From Aporrectodea caliginosa (taxonomy: Eukaryota; Annelida; Clitellata; Crassiclitellata; Lumbricidae): a stretch of 64,000 nt of DNA. Shown piece after piece: positions 21,663-32,202 of the stretch (positions within the stretch are counted from its first letter, which is position 1; the number at the start of each line of letters is the position of its first letter). The translations under genes were made by a program, and so were the position numbers. The notes below the pieces were generated by a model. The model saw only the letters and a list, made by a program, of their open reading frames with translations. It had not been told where the DNA came from and ran no database searches. Location of the stretch: NCBI GenBank assembly GCA_020284085.1, contig JACEVL010000460.1, positions 434,001 to 498,000 on the forward strand, given 5' to 3'.

Positions 21663-22180
21663 TGTAGTAACTCTCCTTTTGTCGACTGGGTGGATTCCTC
21701 TCTTATTCAACGCTTACCAGGATAGCACTTAGGAAATCCCCCAGTCCTCAATGTCCGGCCAGGCTAGGCCTCTCCTGTCAGGCAAAGGTCTAGACGATGC
21801 TTGCGACCATCGACCGTCAATTAGATGAAGAAGACGACAAGAGTCAAGTCAATGAAATCACTTGTATTACTGACGACAACTCAAACTCAACTGACAAAAA
21901 GTAACTGATTTACAACTACTGCGACCGAACTGAACGACTGTCTCACAACAACTGAGCTAACGAACTGACTGCGAATCAACTGAGCTCCTGAACTACACTA
22001 TTCAACTGACTGAACGTCTTAAGCAGCCCTATTTATACCCAACAGTGCGGTCCCGGGGGACCAAGGCCGGTCCCCGGGGACCGAGCGGTCCCCACACCAG
22101 GGGCCCAAGGCCTACTGACTGACTGAACATACGGAGGCCTACGCAACTACGGGCGGGGTCAAAGCGTCCATATTGCTACA
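21663..22180 (-). mobile_element. 5' LTR of a gypsy-like element, 518 bp
   Basis: On the minus strand it begins TGTAGCAATATGG (22180) and ends AGAGTTACTACA (21663), so it has TGTAG...CTACA ends. A TATA box, GGGTATAAATAGGG, lies at about 22030-22040. The leader and gag follow in the right order. No second LTR is present. Confidence 0.75.
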
Positions 22181-22470
22181 GTAACAGTAAAAAAAGCTTT
22201 AATATCTATAGCCCATCAATGGTTCATTTAAAATTTTGGGGCTTTTTACTAATATTCGTCCCGTTAAAATGAAAATAAAATGTATAATTATATTTTCGTG
22301 TTAGTGAAGTGGGTTCGTGGCCAATAATAGGGAATGCCTTCGATCGTTCTTGGATTTGATGACAACGATGGCTTCAGACTGTCCATTTGAAAATAGTTTT
22401 TAGATCGTAGGCCCTATAATAATTTAAGTGATTTAAAGAATGTTTGAAAATACATTTGGCTCTGTTTAGA
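22181..22470. other. no gene recognised
   Basis: Unremarkable AT-rich DNA between the solo 5' LTR and the GTCGCTAA repeat. Confidence 0.4.
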
Positions 22471-22474
22471 TTAG

Positions 22475-22640
22475 TCCCCGGCACCGCCGCCATCCGCCGC
22501 CGCCGCCAGTCGCTGAAGCCCTCAAGTCGAAGTAAGTCGCTAAGGCTATCGACTGGACCAAGTCACCGCCGCCGCCGCCGCTAAGCCCTCAAGTCGAAGT
22601 CAGTCGCTAAGCTATCGACTGCTATCGACTTTGTCCACTT
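22475..22640 (+). repeat. (CCG)n plus AAGTCGAAGTCAGTCGCTAA repeats
   Basis: Two CCGCCGCCGCCG tracts are interleaved with aagtcgaagtaagtcgctaa modules. The outer edge ttagtccccgg matches, inverted, the edge of the related repeat at 34.39-34.63 kb. Confidence 0.7.
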
Positions 22641-22672
22641 AATATATCAGCAGTTATTTATTTACTACCTTA

Positions 22673-22703
22673 GGCTACTGCCTACCTATAATAGGCAGTA
22701 GCC
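22673..22703. repeat. perfect 12-bp inverted repeat
   Basis: GGCTACTGCCTA, a 7-base loop, then TAGGCAGTAGCC. Confidence 0.75.
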
Positions 22704-23052
22704 TTACTTACTTTACTAGATATACACTAACTTCCAAGGAATCCATATTTAGACTTACTATGAACCATCTAATCCTAATATACATCGATGCTATCAACAG
22801 TCAGATTTTTCTGTCACGTTATCGAACGTGGCGCACTTCTTTAATTGGAAATGGCGTCTTTTCGAAGCAAACGTTGCGTTGAAAATACGCTGGTTTCAGT
22901 GTCTTTAAACACGGTACAACTAAAGATGATTCCGGAAAAATTGATAATATGTTTGTGAAATTAGGGAAAATAGGCGTCCATTTGCCATTTCGAGAGAAAT
23001 CCGGTGTTTGGGTCCATTTTGGCGAACTACTGGTAAGTCTGGGTGAGACATA

Positions 23053-24490
23053 TGTAGGGTTTTGTGGGCGCTGTCGCTGACTAATGCGCCCTCCGGATTC
23101 GAACCCACTACCGGACTGCTCTGCTCTCTGTCTTGCTCCTGCCATACTTCCCTCTCGCGCTACCAAGGGGCAGGACCAACTGGCGATTGGCCCTCTTTCT
23201 CTGTACTCCGTTGACGAGGTGGTTATAATTTCCGAGGCGAGGCGACACGTCCGGACAGGACGTCCTCAGCCCTCTAGGCTGAGTGTGCTAAGGTGGTTCT
23301 AGTTGCAGTCCGGTCCCCTATCTGTCCTTGAACGATCACTTCCAATCCTTCTAAGCGATCCATCAAACGATTTATTACGTTAACCTGCCGGTCGGCTGTC
23401 TCTCTCTGTCTCTCTTCTGCCTCTCTTCTTTCTCTCTCCTGTCTCTCTCTGCATCTGCGTCACCGAGTCGGTCAGAGTGGTAAGTATGTTCATCATTCTG
23501 TCTAACGACAACGTGGGCCTATTCTCGGTCTGCGAAGCTTCACTTCGCAGATCTTCTTCTTCTTCTTCTCCGTGCCTATCTCTAATTAAATCACTCCGTT
23601 CGGCCATTTTACAGATTATATTTAAACACTAACAATATATTTCTACGCAGATTAAACAGTACATGAATAACTAATTACGATTAGCTAACAGTAGTCACGC
23701 TAAATTAACATCCATTCACACGCCATTTACCACACATTTATGCGTATGCCTAGAACAAAGGTAATTCTCTTAATTACTTCAGTGACATTGATTATCACCT
23801 CCTGAACAGTTGCCTTACTCCCAAACAGTACCTTCACAGCTCGTTAGCTCCAGGTTAACTCTGTCTGGCCTGACGCCGTGTGCAAATCCCTTTGTCGGCC
23901 ATTTGTACAGACTCCTCCGTCGCGTCGCTTATCCCTGTTGGCGCACGATAAATATCCAATTGTCGGCAACGTCCTCGACTCCGTAATTACGAGGCACTAA
24001 TACGTCCTCGGGCTCAGTGACTCCATTGCTAGTCCCAATCCACGGTTCGATACTTTGCGCGTTTTGCGACTCGTAAATCAACCGCTGCTACGGATTCTTT
24101 AGGACTATCTCACCCCTTCGGCGGTTCGTCAATCTGGCCACGAGCTCTTCCGCGTCGTCTGGTTTTGTAACCCAAATAGCACAGAGCCTCTTCCAACGAT
24201 TCTGATTGGTCGGCACACTGTCGTTGCCAACTGCCTGCTCCCTATTCGTCAGGTCTTCTTCAGCCTGCCTCTCCCATCGCGTCTAGGCTGCCAGCCGCCG
24301 TCCCTCTCCTCCTTTTACGTTTCCTCCTACTGTTCAATACTGCCCTTGGCTTAACTGCCATTCCTCCAGGGTTTTGCCAGCTGTGACTTATCGCTTAAAC
24401 TCCCTTGTGAGGCGTCTGTATATCCGCCCCTTATGCTGCGCTATTTCAAGTACTTTACCTTACTGTTTGTAGAGACTTAATGTCCCTACA
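23053..24490 (-). repeat. 3' LTR (minus-strand element)
   Basis: Terminal repeat of the 9-kb element. It includes a copy of the Gag start (ATG at 23607). Here the frame is broken by a small indel in the tctctct tract near 23430, so this copy encodes only about 75 residues. Confidence 0.88.
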
Positions 24491-26550
24491 ACTCTCCCGT
24501 ACTGCCGCTCTTAGTGTCTACCGTATCGGGAGAACACAACCTTAAAAATCCTTTTTAACAACAGTTCTACACGTCAGTCTTCTATACCCTACTGCAGCCA
24601 TATTTATATATCATTTTCACTCATGCGATCATGCAACATCTGCCATTCTGCAACATCATCATATCATTTCAGTTCAGACTATCACTAACATCATTACTCA
24701 ATGCAAGTTCCTCAAAATTGCAATCATTTACGCATCTACTAATCTTTCTCAACTTCATCACCTTAATCATCTTAATCATTCGCCTTCATACATTGCCTCA
24801 TGTCATCATATAGTTCAGTCCACCATCAATAACAGTAATTAGCACAATTCTACATAAAACTTCTACCACATCGCAATTAATATTCAATTTCAGCAATAGC
24901 AAAACCTTTTTGACGCATTCATCATTAGTACACAAATCTTAATCATCGTAATTTCATCATACTTCACTACAGTAAAATCTTAATCAACAATATTAATTCT
25001 GCTTCAATACACATTCATAGCGCTTCATAAGTCATCCAATTCATAATCATCTTCATTTCATCTGCGGCAATTCATCGCAATTCATCTTCATCCAATTCCA
25101 CTAATTAACACAGTGATGTTCTTCACTAACATAAAACTCTGCTTCAATACACAAGCCTGTAGCTCTGCCTGCCATTCAATAACATTTCGGTTAATCTCTA
25201 CATGACTTCATTGATATGCATAATTATACTTATTCAGCTTAACATCAGATAATACTACTGTTCACTAAACTCTATGGTCATGCGCACTTAAACTTCGTGG
25301 CATTTCCTCACTAATTTCGCTTACAGCTACCAAATTAGAAACAGAATATCGACGATTCTGATTTCAATCGAAGGCCTACATTTAATCGGCAGAGTTCTTA
25401 ATTTTACTATCAGCACAGAGAATTCCTTTTCAGTCGCTAGAGTACGCCTCAGGCTGGTCTTTTCCCGTTAGTCTCCACGCATCTCGGCTGAAATGCGCGT
25501 TCGTCACATGAATTTCTACGCAGCGTACATGTATCATCGATAGGCAGCACAACATCTTCACAGTAGGAATCCGAATCTTCCCGTTTCCATGGAGTATACC
25601 GACAAGCAACGAATCCTTCTATCTCTGGTCCACGCGTGACGCGTCGTCACGCGCAGATCTCGCAGTAATCGCTCACACTTATTGAATTCCACTTGTAAAC
25701 CGTAACACACTTAACACATTCGTTACACGTACTGTAGCTCAGAGAGGCGTGGAGGTTTGGCTGCAATCGTCTGCAATTTCTCCAACCTATGGCTTACCCA
25801 ACGTGTATTTCGTATACATCACACAAGCGCTGCCTTACTTCATCGTACGGTCAGGCATTTGTCCTCTGCCGTCGATATCCGTTTAACAAAACCTTCTTTA
25901 CGTCATCTCACGGTCAGGCATTGATTCCTCTGCCGGATATAACTTCCCTTAACAGCTTCGTTACTTCACCGCACGGTCAGGCATTGTTCCTCTGCCGGCT
26001 ACATTCTTTCTTTAAACAAAGCCTTCTTGGCAGCACTAAAAGCGATTCTTCGTATGCGTTAACCGAGTGAATTCCATCTCACCCAACGACATGATTCCAA
26101 CTGATTGTCTCATATACTCCACAGTTCACGATCGAGTTCTTCTTCCCACTTTCCGTCGTCGTTCTTCCAGATCTTTGGCTACTATCCTCCTTGCTGTGCG
26201 AATCGACCGCCTGCACCTGCTACTCCAGTACTCCTACGCCGGTCCGTTCGACCGCTCGTCCAGAATACAAATGCATCGTTCATTAAACTACCTTATTCAT
26301 TTCTCTATCGAATTCGTATTTTAATTATTATTATTTTATGTTTTGCGTCCGACTTATTTAATTCTCGTTACTCTGCTTTATCACCTATCGAATCGCAACG
26401 ATATACCAGGCCAGCGGCTCTTAGTGATCTTTGGCTGCGTCGAACATAATTCCCGTCGTCACGATAATTATCCCTGCGTATCTTTCGCAGACATCCGTTT
26501 AAGGAGTAGACTGAAATTCCCTCAGGCACATCTGAATCGACTCCGTCTGT
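24491..26550 (-). other. internal non-coding part of the 9-kb LTR element
   Basis: No long ORF is present on either strand. From 24540 to 25300 the plus strand is strikingly poor in G (atcatcatttca-like), giving strong strand asymmetry. The 63-bp tandem repeat at 25830-26030 lies within this part. Confidence 0.6.
25830..26030 (+). repeat. 63-bp tandem repeat, three copies
   Basis: CGGTCAGGCATT is spaced exactly 63 bp apart, at 25848, 25911 and 25974, each followed by CCTCTGCCG. Confidence 0.85.
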
Positions 26551-26554
26551 CCTG

Positions 26555-27200
26555 AATCCTCGGTTCGTTACTTTGCGCGGTTTGCGACTCGTAAATCAAC
26601 CGTTGCTACGGATTCTTTGGGACTAGTCACCCGGTTGGCGACTTCTTCAGTCCTCGTCGCCATTGTAGGGTAGGTGGGAGTTTGCGTGCGCCTTCGCTCG
26701 GTCACGCGACGTACTCGCTTCTTCTACACTGGCTCCCGCTCTTGCTATCTCTTCCCTAGGCGCTACCGAAGGGCAAAACGGCGGAGCAGGCCGTCTTCTT
26801 TCTGGTTCTTCTACTGACGAGGTGGCCCATCTACTTCCAGTGGCAAGGCCCACCGTCGGACTGACGGTCCTACGTCCTTCTGACGCAGGGTGGTTGGTAA
26901 AAGTTACTACCCGCCCCCTTCATTTCTCTCCATCTCTTCCAAACGATCCATCATACGATTCATCAGACCAAACTGTCTCTCCTCTGCCTCTCTCTGTACC
27001 TGTGTCACCGCGCCAGTCAGAGTGGCCAGCAAGGCCATCATTCTGTCTAACGTCTCGGCGGACCTAATTTCGGTCTGCGAAGCTTCGCTTCGTAGATCTT
27101 CTTCCTCTTCTCCGTTTCTTTCTGGGAGAGAATTAGACGGTGAAGCCATTTTTAAGATTATATTAAGCAACTAACAATATAATGTCTAGTACAGATAAGT
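26555..27200 (-). repeat. diverged internal copy of LTR/Gag-start sequence
   Basis: 26664-27200 is homologous to 23053-23640. It starts TGTAGGGT and includes a Gag N-terminus on the minus strand (GEEEEDLRSEASQTE, LDRMMALLATLTG). 26560-26640 is homologous to LTR positions 24050-24120 (tttgcgactcgtaaatcaac). It is much more diverged than the two LTRs are from each other. Confidence 0.75.
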
Positions 27201-27775
27201 TTAACAGAACAATGCTAATTCAATAATACAGTAATGCAATCCTATCGTTAATCATTCACAGCATTCATTCACAGTCATGCGTGGCTTAGGGGTGCGTACT
27301 CTATACGGTTAGATATGTTCTACTGTTATTATTATCATTTCTGCCACAGCTGCGTTTCTATCTTTAGCTGCAAGTTTCCAGTGCTCACTCGCAGTGTACA
27401 GTACTATACCTCGTTCAGGCTCTGCAGCGGCGTAGGGAAATTCCCTTCGTAATCTCTTCGCCAAGACCGGAGCGTCACCCTTTGTCTCCATTAATCCACA
27501 GTATTCAGACGATACCCAAATTCGATCCGTAGACTCGGTGAATTCGTAACCCGTTACTTCGCTTTCTTTTCACAATTCTATTCTTTTAATTACCATGATT
27601 CACACTAATTCTCAGCACTTGCTTCGACCTCTCTTATTTAAGACACAGAGTTCATATTTCTCCATTCGTTGTTCGTTCTTTATTATTGAATTCCACTTCT
27701 ATCCATCCATACGCACTATCGTCGTTTCTCTGGTCGTCTTCAAGTTTGCGGTGTCATCTGGCGAACAACACTAGT

Positions 27776-28222
27776 CTAACCGACGTGATAATCGCTGATG
27801 TACTCGCATAGAGGCGGCTTGTCGCGGTACGGGCAGTGACGTATGACGCGCCGAGTATCTCCTCCGTTATGGCAGCTCCCTTGTTGTTGCCTCGTTCCCA
27901 TCCAGGGTTGCGCTGACCGACGGAAAGAATTCCACGGAGCTTCTTCAGAGTTCCATTTACGTCTTATGATCCTTCTCAGATCATGATCGGCCCGTTGCTC
28001 AGCTGCGATATCCGTACTGCTACTGTACCCGTCGTCTGTTAATTCCCATTGTTCCGCAGAAGGTGCTAACGTTCCCTTCACTACGCTCACAAAATGCGGC
28101 TCCCTCGACAAAACATATGCGTTCGAATGACCCTTTTCTGCTCGATGCTTCACATCACAAACAATTTCTGCTCTTAGACCTTGATCGACAGACAAAGCTT
28201 CTCCGTTAGGTGCAAGACGCAA
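27776..28222 (-). pseudogene. C-terminal part of the Gag-like protein with a broken zinc knuckle
   Basis: The 147-residue minus frame abuts the hAT target duplication and continues the upstream Gag frame on the other side of that insertion. Near its end, CHNGGDTRRVIRHC matches the retroviral C-x2-C-x4-H-x4-C knuckle with the second Cys changed to Gly and the His to Arg. A stop follows EYISDYHVG. Confidence 0.6.
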
Positions 28223-28223
28223 G

Positions 28224-29166
28224 CAGGGATGGGCAAATTACACAGTAAAATGTAATTGAATTACAAATTACAAATTACTTTGGAAAATGTAATTGAATTA
28301 CAAATTACAAATTACTTTAGAAATTTGTTTGAAATTACAAATTACAAATTACGTAATTTCAATTACATCAAATTACAAATTACATGCATAGTTGGGATCA
28401 GGAACTTCAGTCAGGAAACACATGCTTTATTTCCACTGTTATTTGAATTACACTGTTTGAAACAGTTTATTTAATTTTTCTCTAAGAAGTTGCAACTGTT
28501 CGAACAACTTGTCCGATGATCGATATATGTTTGACCTTACAATCAGGCTTGCAAAACTATTATAGGCCTAATGAATTTGTGTACTACAGCAGATGAAGGA
28601 AGTGCAGAATTAAACTGTATAAAATAACATCTTAACAGTTACGTAGCTATGAAGATTCTTTAGTTAGGCCTACATGGGAGTAACTTTTCACTGGATCGAT
28701 GCATGTACATTTGAGCGACGCTCAGTTGCCTTAGCATGCAGACGTTTTGTTGGATCACACACGTGTGATGGAGTAGCGCAACTCATCTATATAATACATT
28801 ATGAGCTCGGTCTGACACATGACAAAATTGTAGCTACCATTTCTGACAATGGCTCCAATTTTGTGAAAGCATTCAAAGAATTCAGTGTTGCTATCGTTCA
28901 TATCAGAGGTGCTATAGTGATAGTGATCAAGATAAGGAAAAGATGGTTTCAAAACTGCACTGGTTGTGGAGTCTCTAGTTTTCTTTCCAAAAGTAATTTG
29001 ACTTTACAGATGTAATTTGAAATTACAAATTACATGAAAAAAATGTAATTCAATTACAAATTACAAATTACATTGATCCAGAGCAACAAATTACCAATTA
29101 CCAATTACAATTGTAATTCAAATTACGTAATTTCAATTACATCAATTAAATTACTGCCCATCCCTG
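28224..29166 (+). mobile_element. hAT-type element, 943 bp, inserted in the LTR element
   Basis: The termini CAGGGATGGGCA are inverted. The target duplication GACGCAAG is perfect (28216-28223 and 29167-29174). The subterminal regions are arrays of AATTACAAATTAC. The middle keeps a transposase piece on the plus strand. Confidence 0.93.
28674..28915 (+). pseudogene. hAT transposase fragment
   Basis: The plus frame reads GVTFHWIDACTFERRSVALA, then CRRFVGSHTCDGVAQLIYII and KIVATISDNGSNFVKAFKEF. This is the conserved hAT catalytic-domain stretch, including the D in TDNGSN, and it is cut at both ends. Confidence 0.8.
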
Positions 29167-29300
29167 GACGCAAGCTACATTTGGCTTGCTCTGTCTGACG
29201 TTCTTTAACGTTTGCAGCAGCAGTAGAAACGTTGTTTAGAGTTAAGACTGTATCTGAATTGTAAGTTTGAGTGGCAACCGAACGGTGATTTATTACATTA

Positions 29301-29758
29301 GGGGCCGTCCATAAATGACGTCACGCACCTAGGGGGAGGGGGTCGGAAATTTGTGACGATGTGTGACATGGGGGGGTGGGGGTCTGAGAAGTGTGACGTC
29401 ACACCAGGTCTATGTTGTTAAATTTAACAATTAACAACAATTTAATTTTATTAATAACAGCACTAATTTTGAGGGTTAAATTTTCATAATTTTTAATTAT
29501 TTTAATGTATACGGGCACCATTATTAATAATTTTCTAATTATTTCAATATTTGGTCACCGTTAGATTTTAAAATATTCATGCTTTCCCTATTTGTTCCAT
29601 GAAGGAGCATTTTGCTTCGCCATGGAAATATGGTTTTAGGGGGGTCAGAGCTTTGTGACGTCATTTTCAGAGGGGGTGTTACTTTTTGTGACGAAGTGTG
29701 ACGAGAGGGAGGGGGTTAAAAATCGGCCAAAATTGCGTGACGTCATTTATTACGATAG
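29301..29758. mobile_element. MITE, PIF/Harbinger-like termini, G-run rich
   Basis: The left end is TTA then GGGGCCGTCCATAAATGACG. The right end carries the inverted motif GCGTGACGTCATTTAT but is degenerate in its last ten bases. The interior has repeated tgtgacgtcac and ggggg runs. It interrupts the Gag ORF and supplies that ORF's last ~26 codons. Confidence 0.65.
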
Positions 29759-31139
29759 GTAAGTGAACGTAGTTAGATTGCGGTTCCTTTGCTCTGGCGA
29801 GTGAATAGGAATTGTTATTGATTGGGTTGAAAGTCTGAGCAGCAACATGGTTCAATGTTGGCCATGCATTCGTCAGATGGCGCATGGTGGTTGGTATTTG
29901 GTTGTATTGGTTTCCTTGTGAAGGCAAAATTGAACTGGTTGGCACATAACTGCGACTCATGAGAAATTCGTCGCGTCTTTCGACAGAATTCCTTTGTTCC
30001 GGCGGCAGTGTTTGACGATACGGCTGTGGCGAGTCGTAGAATAAATCCAGATTTCTGCGTTGCCTTGGATTTTGAGTGGCCGTTTCTCTGACGCGTTCAT
30101 TTATTACAGCACTCCGTAGTCTGTATTCGCTTGGTACAGACTCCGTATCACCGTTCTGCATTCTTGGCATACCTCGAGCTTCTGAGCTCTGCCTCGTTTG
30201 CGCACCAACCATTTCTGCTGCATTTTCAACAGGGTCATATTGTGTGTGAACCCTGGACATGTAATGAGGTGTTTGAGGCCACTGGTCAACAATGTGGTAC
30301 GGTCGGTTGGCGACCGTAATGATATCCCTGGCCTGTGTGTATTGTGACTGTAATGGCATTCTTTCATCACTCAATTTATATAGCTCCTTCTGGCCGCATT
30401 TCGGGGCTTCAAAGAGTCTTCCATTCGCTTCATTCACTTCATTTCTCAACAAATCATCATACAGATCATCACGAATATTTGTTCCATCCATATTTTCAAC
30501 ATCTGCATCATTCACATTAAAATCTCTTTCTAAAAATCTATTTTCATTAGGAGCAACATAAAAATCCTTATCACATCCTCGAACGTCAATTGTAGGGTTT
30601 TGTGGGCGCTGTCGCTGACTAATGCGCCCTCCGGATTCGAACCCACTACCGGACTGCTCTGCTCTCTGTCTTGCTCCTGCCATACTTCCCTCTCGCGCTA
30701 CCAAGGGGCAGGACCAACTGGCGATTGGCCCTCTTTCTCTGTACTCCGTTGACGAGGTGGTTATAATTTCCGAGGGAGGCGACACGTCCGGACAGGACGC
30801 CCTCAGCTCTCTAGGCTGAGTGTGGGTGGTTCTAGTTGCAGTCCGGTCCCCTATCTGTCCTTGAACGATCACTTCCAATCCTTCTAAGCGATCCATCAAA
30901 CGATTTATTACGTTAACCTGCCGGTCGGCTGTCTCTCTCTGTCTCTCTTCTGCCTCTCTTCTTTCTCTCTCTGTCTCTCTCTGCATCTGCGTCACCGAGT
31001 CGGTCAGAGTGGTAAGTATGTTCATCATTCTGTCTAACGACAACGTGGGCCTATTCTCGGTCTGCGAAGCTTCACTTCGCAGATCTTCTTCTTCTTCTTC
31101 TCCGTGCCTATCTCTAATTAAATCACTCCGTTCGGCCAT
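29679..31139 (-). CDS. Gag-like ORF of the 9-kb LTR element (486 codons)
   Basis: It starts MAERSDLIRDRHGEEEEEDL. Residues 1-183 lie inside the 5' LTR (31139-30591), residues 184 to about 460 in the internal region, and the last ~26 come from the inserted MITE. Residues about 35-115 form a strongly charged predicted coiled coil (TLTDSVTQMQRETERERREA; NRLMDRLEGLEVI), as in the assembly region of retrotransposon Gag proteins. The frame resumes after the MITE and again after the hAT element to the zinc knuckle at 27.8 kb, so the ancestral product was about 640 residues. Structural nucleocapsid function is inferred from position, coiled coil and knuckle, not from a recognised domain. Confidence 0.65.
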   Translation of the reverse strand: MAERSDLIRDRHGEEEEEDLRSEASQTENRPTLSLDRMMNILTTLTDSVTQMQRETERERREAEERQRETADRQVNVINRLMDRLEGLEVIVQGQIGDRTATRTTHTQPRELRASCPDVSPPSEIITTSSTEYRERGPIASWSCPLVAREGSMAGARQRAEQSGSGFESGGRISQRQRPQNPTIDVRGCDKDFYVAPNENRFLERDFNVNDADVENMDGTNIRDDLYDDLLRNEVNEANGRLFEAPKCGQKELYKLSDERMPLQSQYTQARDIITVANRPYHIVDQWPQTPHYMSRVHTQYDPVENAAEMVGAQTRQSSEARGMPRMQNGDTESVPSEYRLRSAVINERVRETATQNPRQRRNLDLFYDSPQPYRQTLPPEQRNSVERRDEFLMSRSYVPTSSILPSQGNQYNQIPTTMRHLTNAWPTLNHVAAQTFNPINNNSYSLARAKEPQSNYVHLPIVINDVTQFWPIFNPLPLVTLRHKK

Positions 31140-32022
31140 TTTACAGATTATATTTAAACACTAACAATATATTTCTACGCAGATTAAACAGTACATGAAT
31201 AACTAATTACGATTAGCTAACAGTAGTCACGCTAAATTAACATCCATTCACACGCCATTTACCACACATTTATGCGTATGCCTAGAACAAAGGTAATTCT
31301 CTTAATTACTTCAGTGACATTGATTATCACCTCCTGAACAGTTGCCTTACTCCCAAACAGTACCTTCACAGCTCGTTAGCTCCAGGTTAACTCTGTCTGG
31401 CCTGACGCCGTGTGCAAATCCCTTTGTCGGCCATTTGTACAGACTCCTCCGTCGCGTCGCTTATCCCTGTTGGCGCACGATAAATATCCAATTGTCGGCA
31501 ACGTCCTCGACTCCGTAATTACGAGGCACTAATACGTCCTCGGGCTCAGTGACTCCATTGCTAGTCCCAATCCACGGTTCGATACTTTGCGCGTTTTGCG
31601 ACTCGTAAATCAACCGCTGCTACGGATTCTTTAGGACTATCTCACCCCTTCGGCGGTTCGTCAATCTGGCCACGAGCTCTTCCGCGTCGTCTGGTTTTGT
31701 AACCCAAATAGCACAGAGCCTCTTCCAACGATTCTGATTGGTCGGCACACTGTCGTTGCCAACTGCCTGCTCCCTATTCGTCAGGTCTTCTTCAGCCTGC
31801 CTCTCCCATCGCGTCTAGGCTGTCAGCCGCCGTCCCTCTCCTCCTTTTACGTTTCCTCCTACTGTTCAATACTGCCCTTGGCTTAACTGCCATTCCTCCA
31901 GGGTTTTGCCAGCTGTGACTTATCGCTTAAACTCCCTTGTGAGGCGTCTGTATATCCGCCCCTTATGCTGCGCTATTTCAAGTACTTTACCTTACTGTTT
32001 GTAGAGACTTAATGTCCCTACA
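30591..32022 (-). repeat. 5' LTR (minus-strand element)
   Basis: Terminal repeat with TGTAGGG...CCCTACA ends. On the minus strand it starts TGTAGGGACATTAAGTC, which itself can pair with the adjacent CTCTACA. It contains the Gag start codon. Confidence 0.88.
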
Positions 32023-32202
32023 CATACATGTACCTACAATAGGCGTACTAATATATAGGCCTACAGACTTAAATGCTGCATGCTTTAGTTTCTTATCTGA
32101 TTTAAATGTAACGCGATAATGGTTTGATAATTTTGACTTGGTTAATATAGGCCAATATTTGCTATTAATTTAGATGTACCACCGCTTTATTTGGCCACAA
32201 AT

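Larger units (their letters stand above)
23053..32022 (-). mobile_element. LTR retrotransposon, about 9 kb, non-autonomous, Gag starts in LTR
   Basis: Two direct terminal repeats of about 1435 bp (23053-24490 and 30591-32022) look about 99% identical. They have TGTAGGG...CCCTACA ends and are flanked by a 4-bp target duplication, CATA (23049-23052 and 32023-32026). A purine-rich ACGGGAGAGT precedes the 3' LTR on the minus strand, as a polypurine tract should. A Gag-like ORF with a degenerate zinc knuckle is readable. No protease, reverse transcriptase, RNase H or integrase is visible, so mobility would need a helper. There is no classic TGG-type primer binding site after the 5' LTR. A hAT element and a PIF-like MITE have inserted into it. 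Confidence 0.85.

Noticed and set aside
23380..23607. Independent 75-codon gene
   Set aside because: It is the 3' LTR copy of the Gag start, cut short by a small indel.
25830..26030. CRISPR-like regular repeat
   Set aside because: This is a eukaryotic locus. The 63-bp units are contiguous tandem repeats with no spacer turnover, inside an LTR element.
26822..27174. Plus-strand frames of 81-94 codons
   Set aside because: They are antisense shadows of the diverged Gag-start copy on the minus strand.
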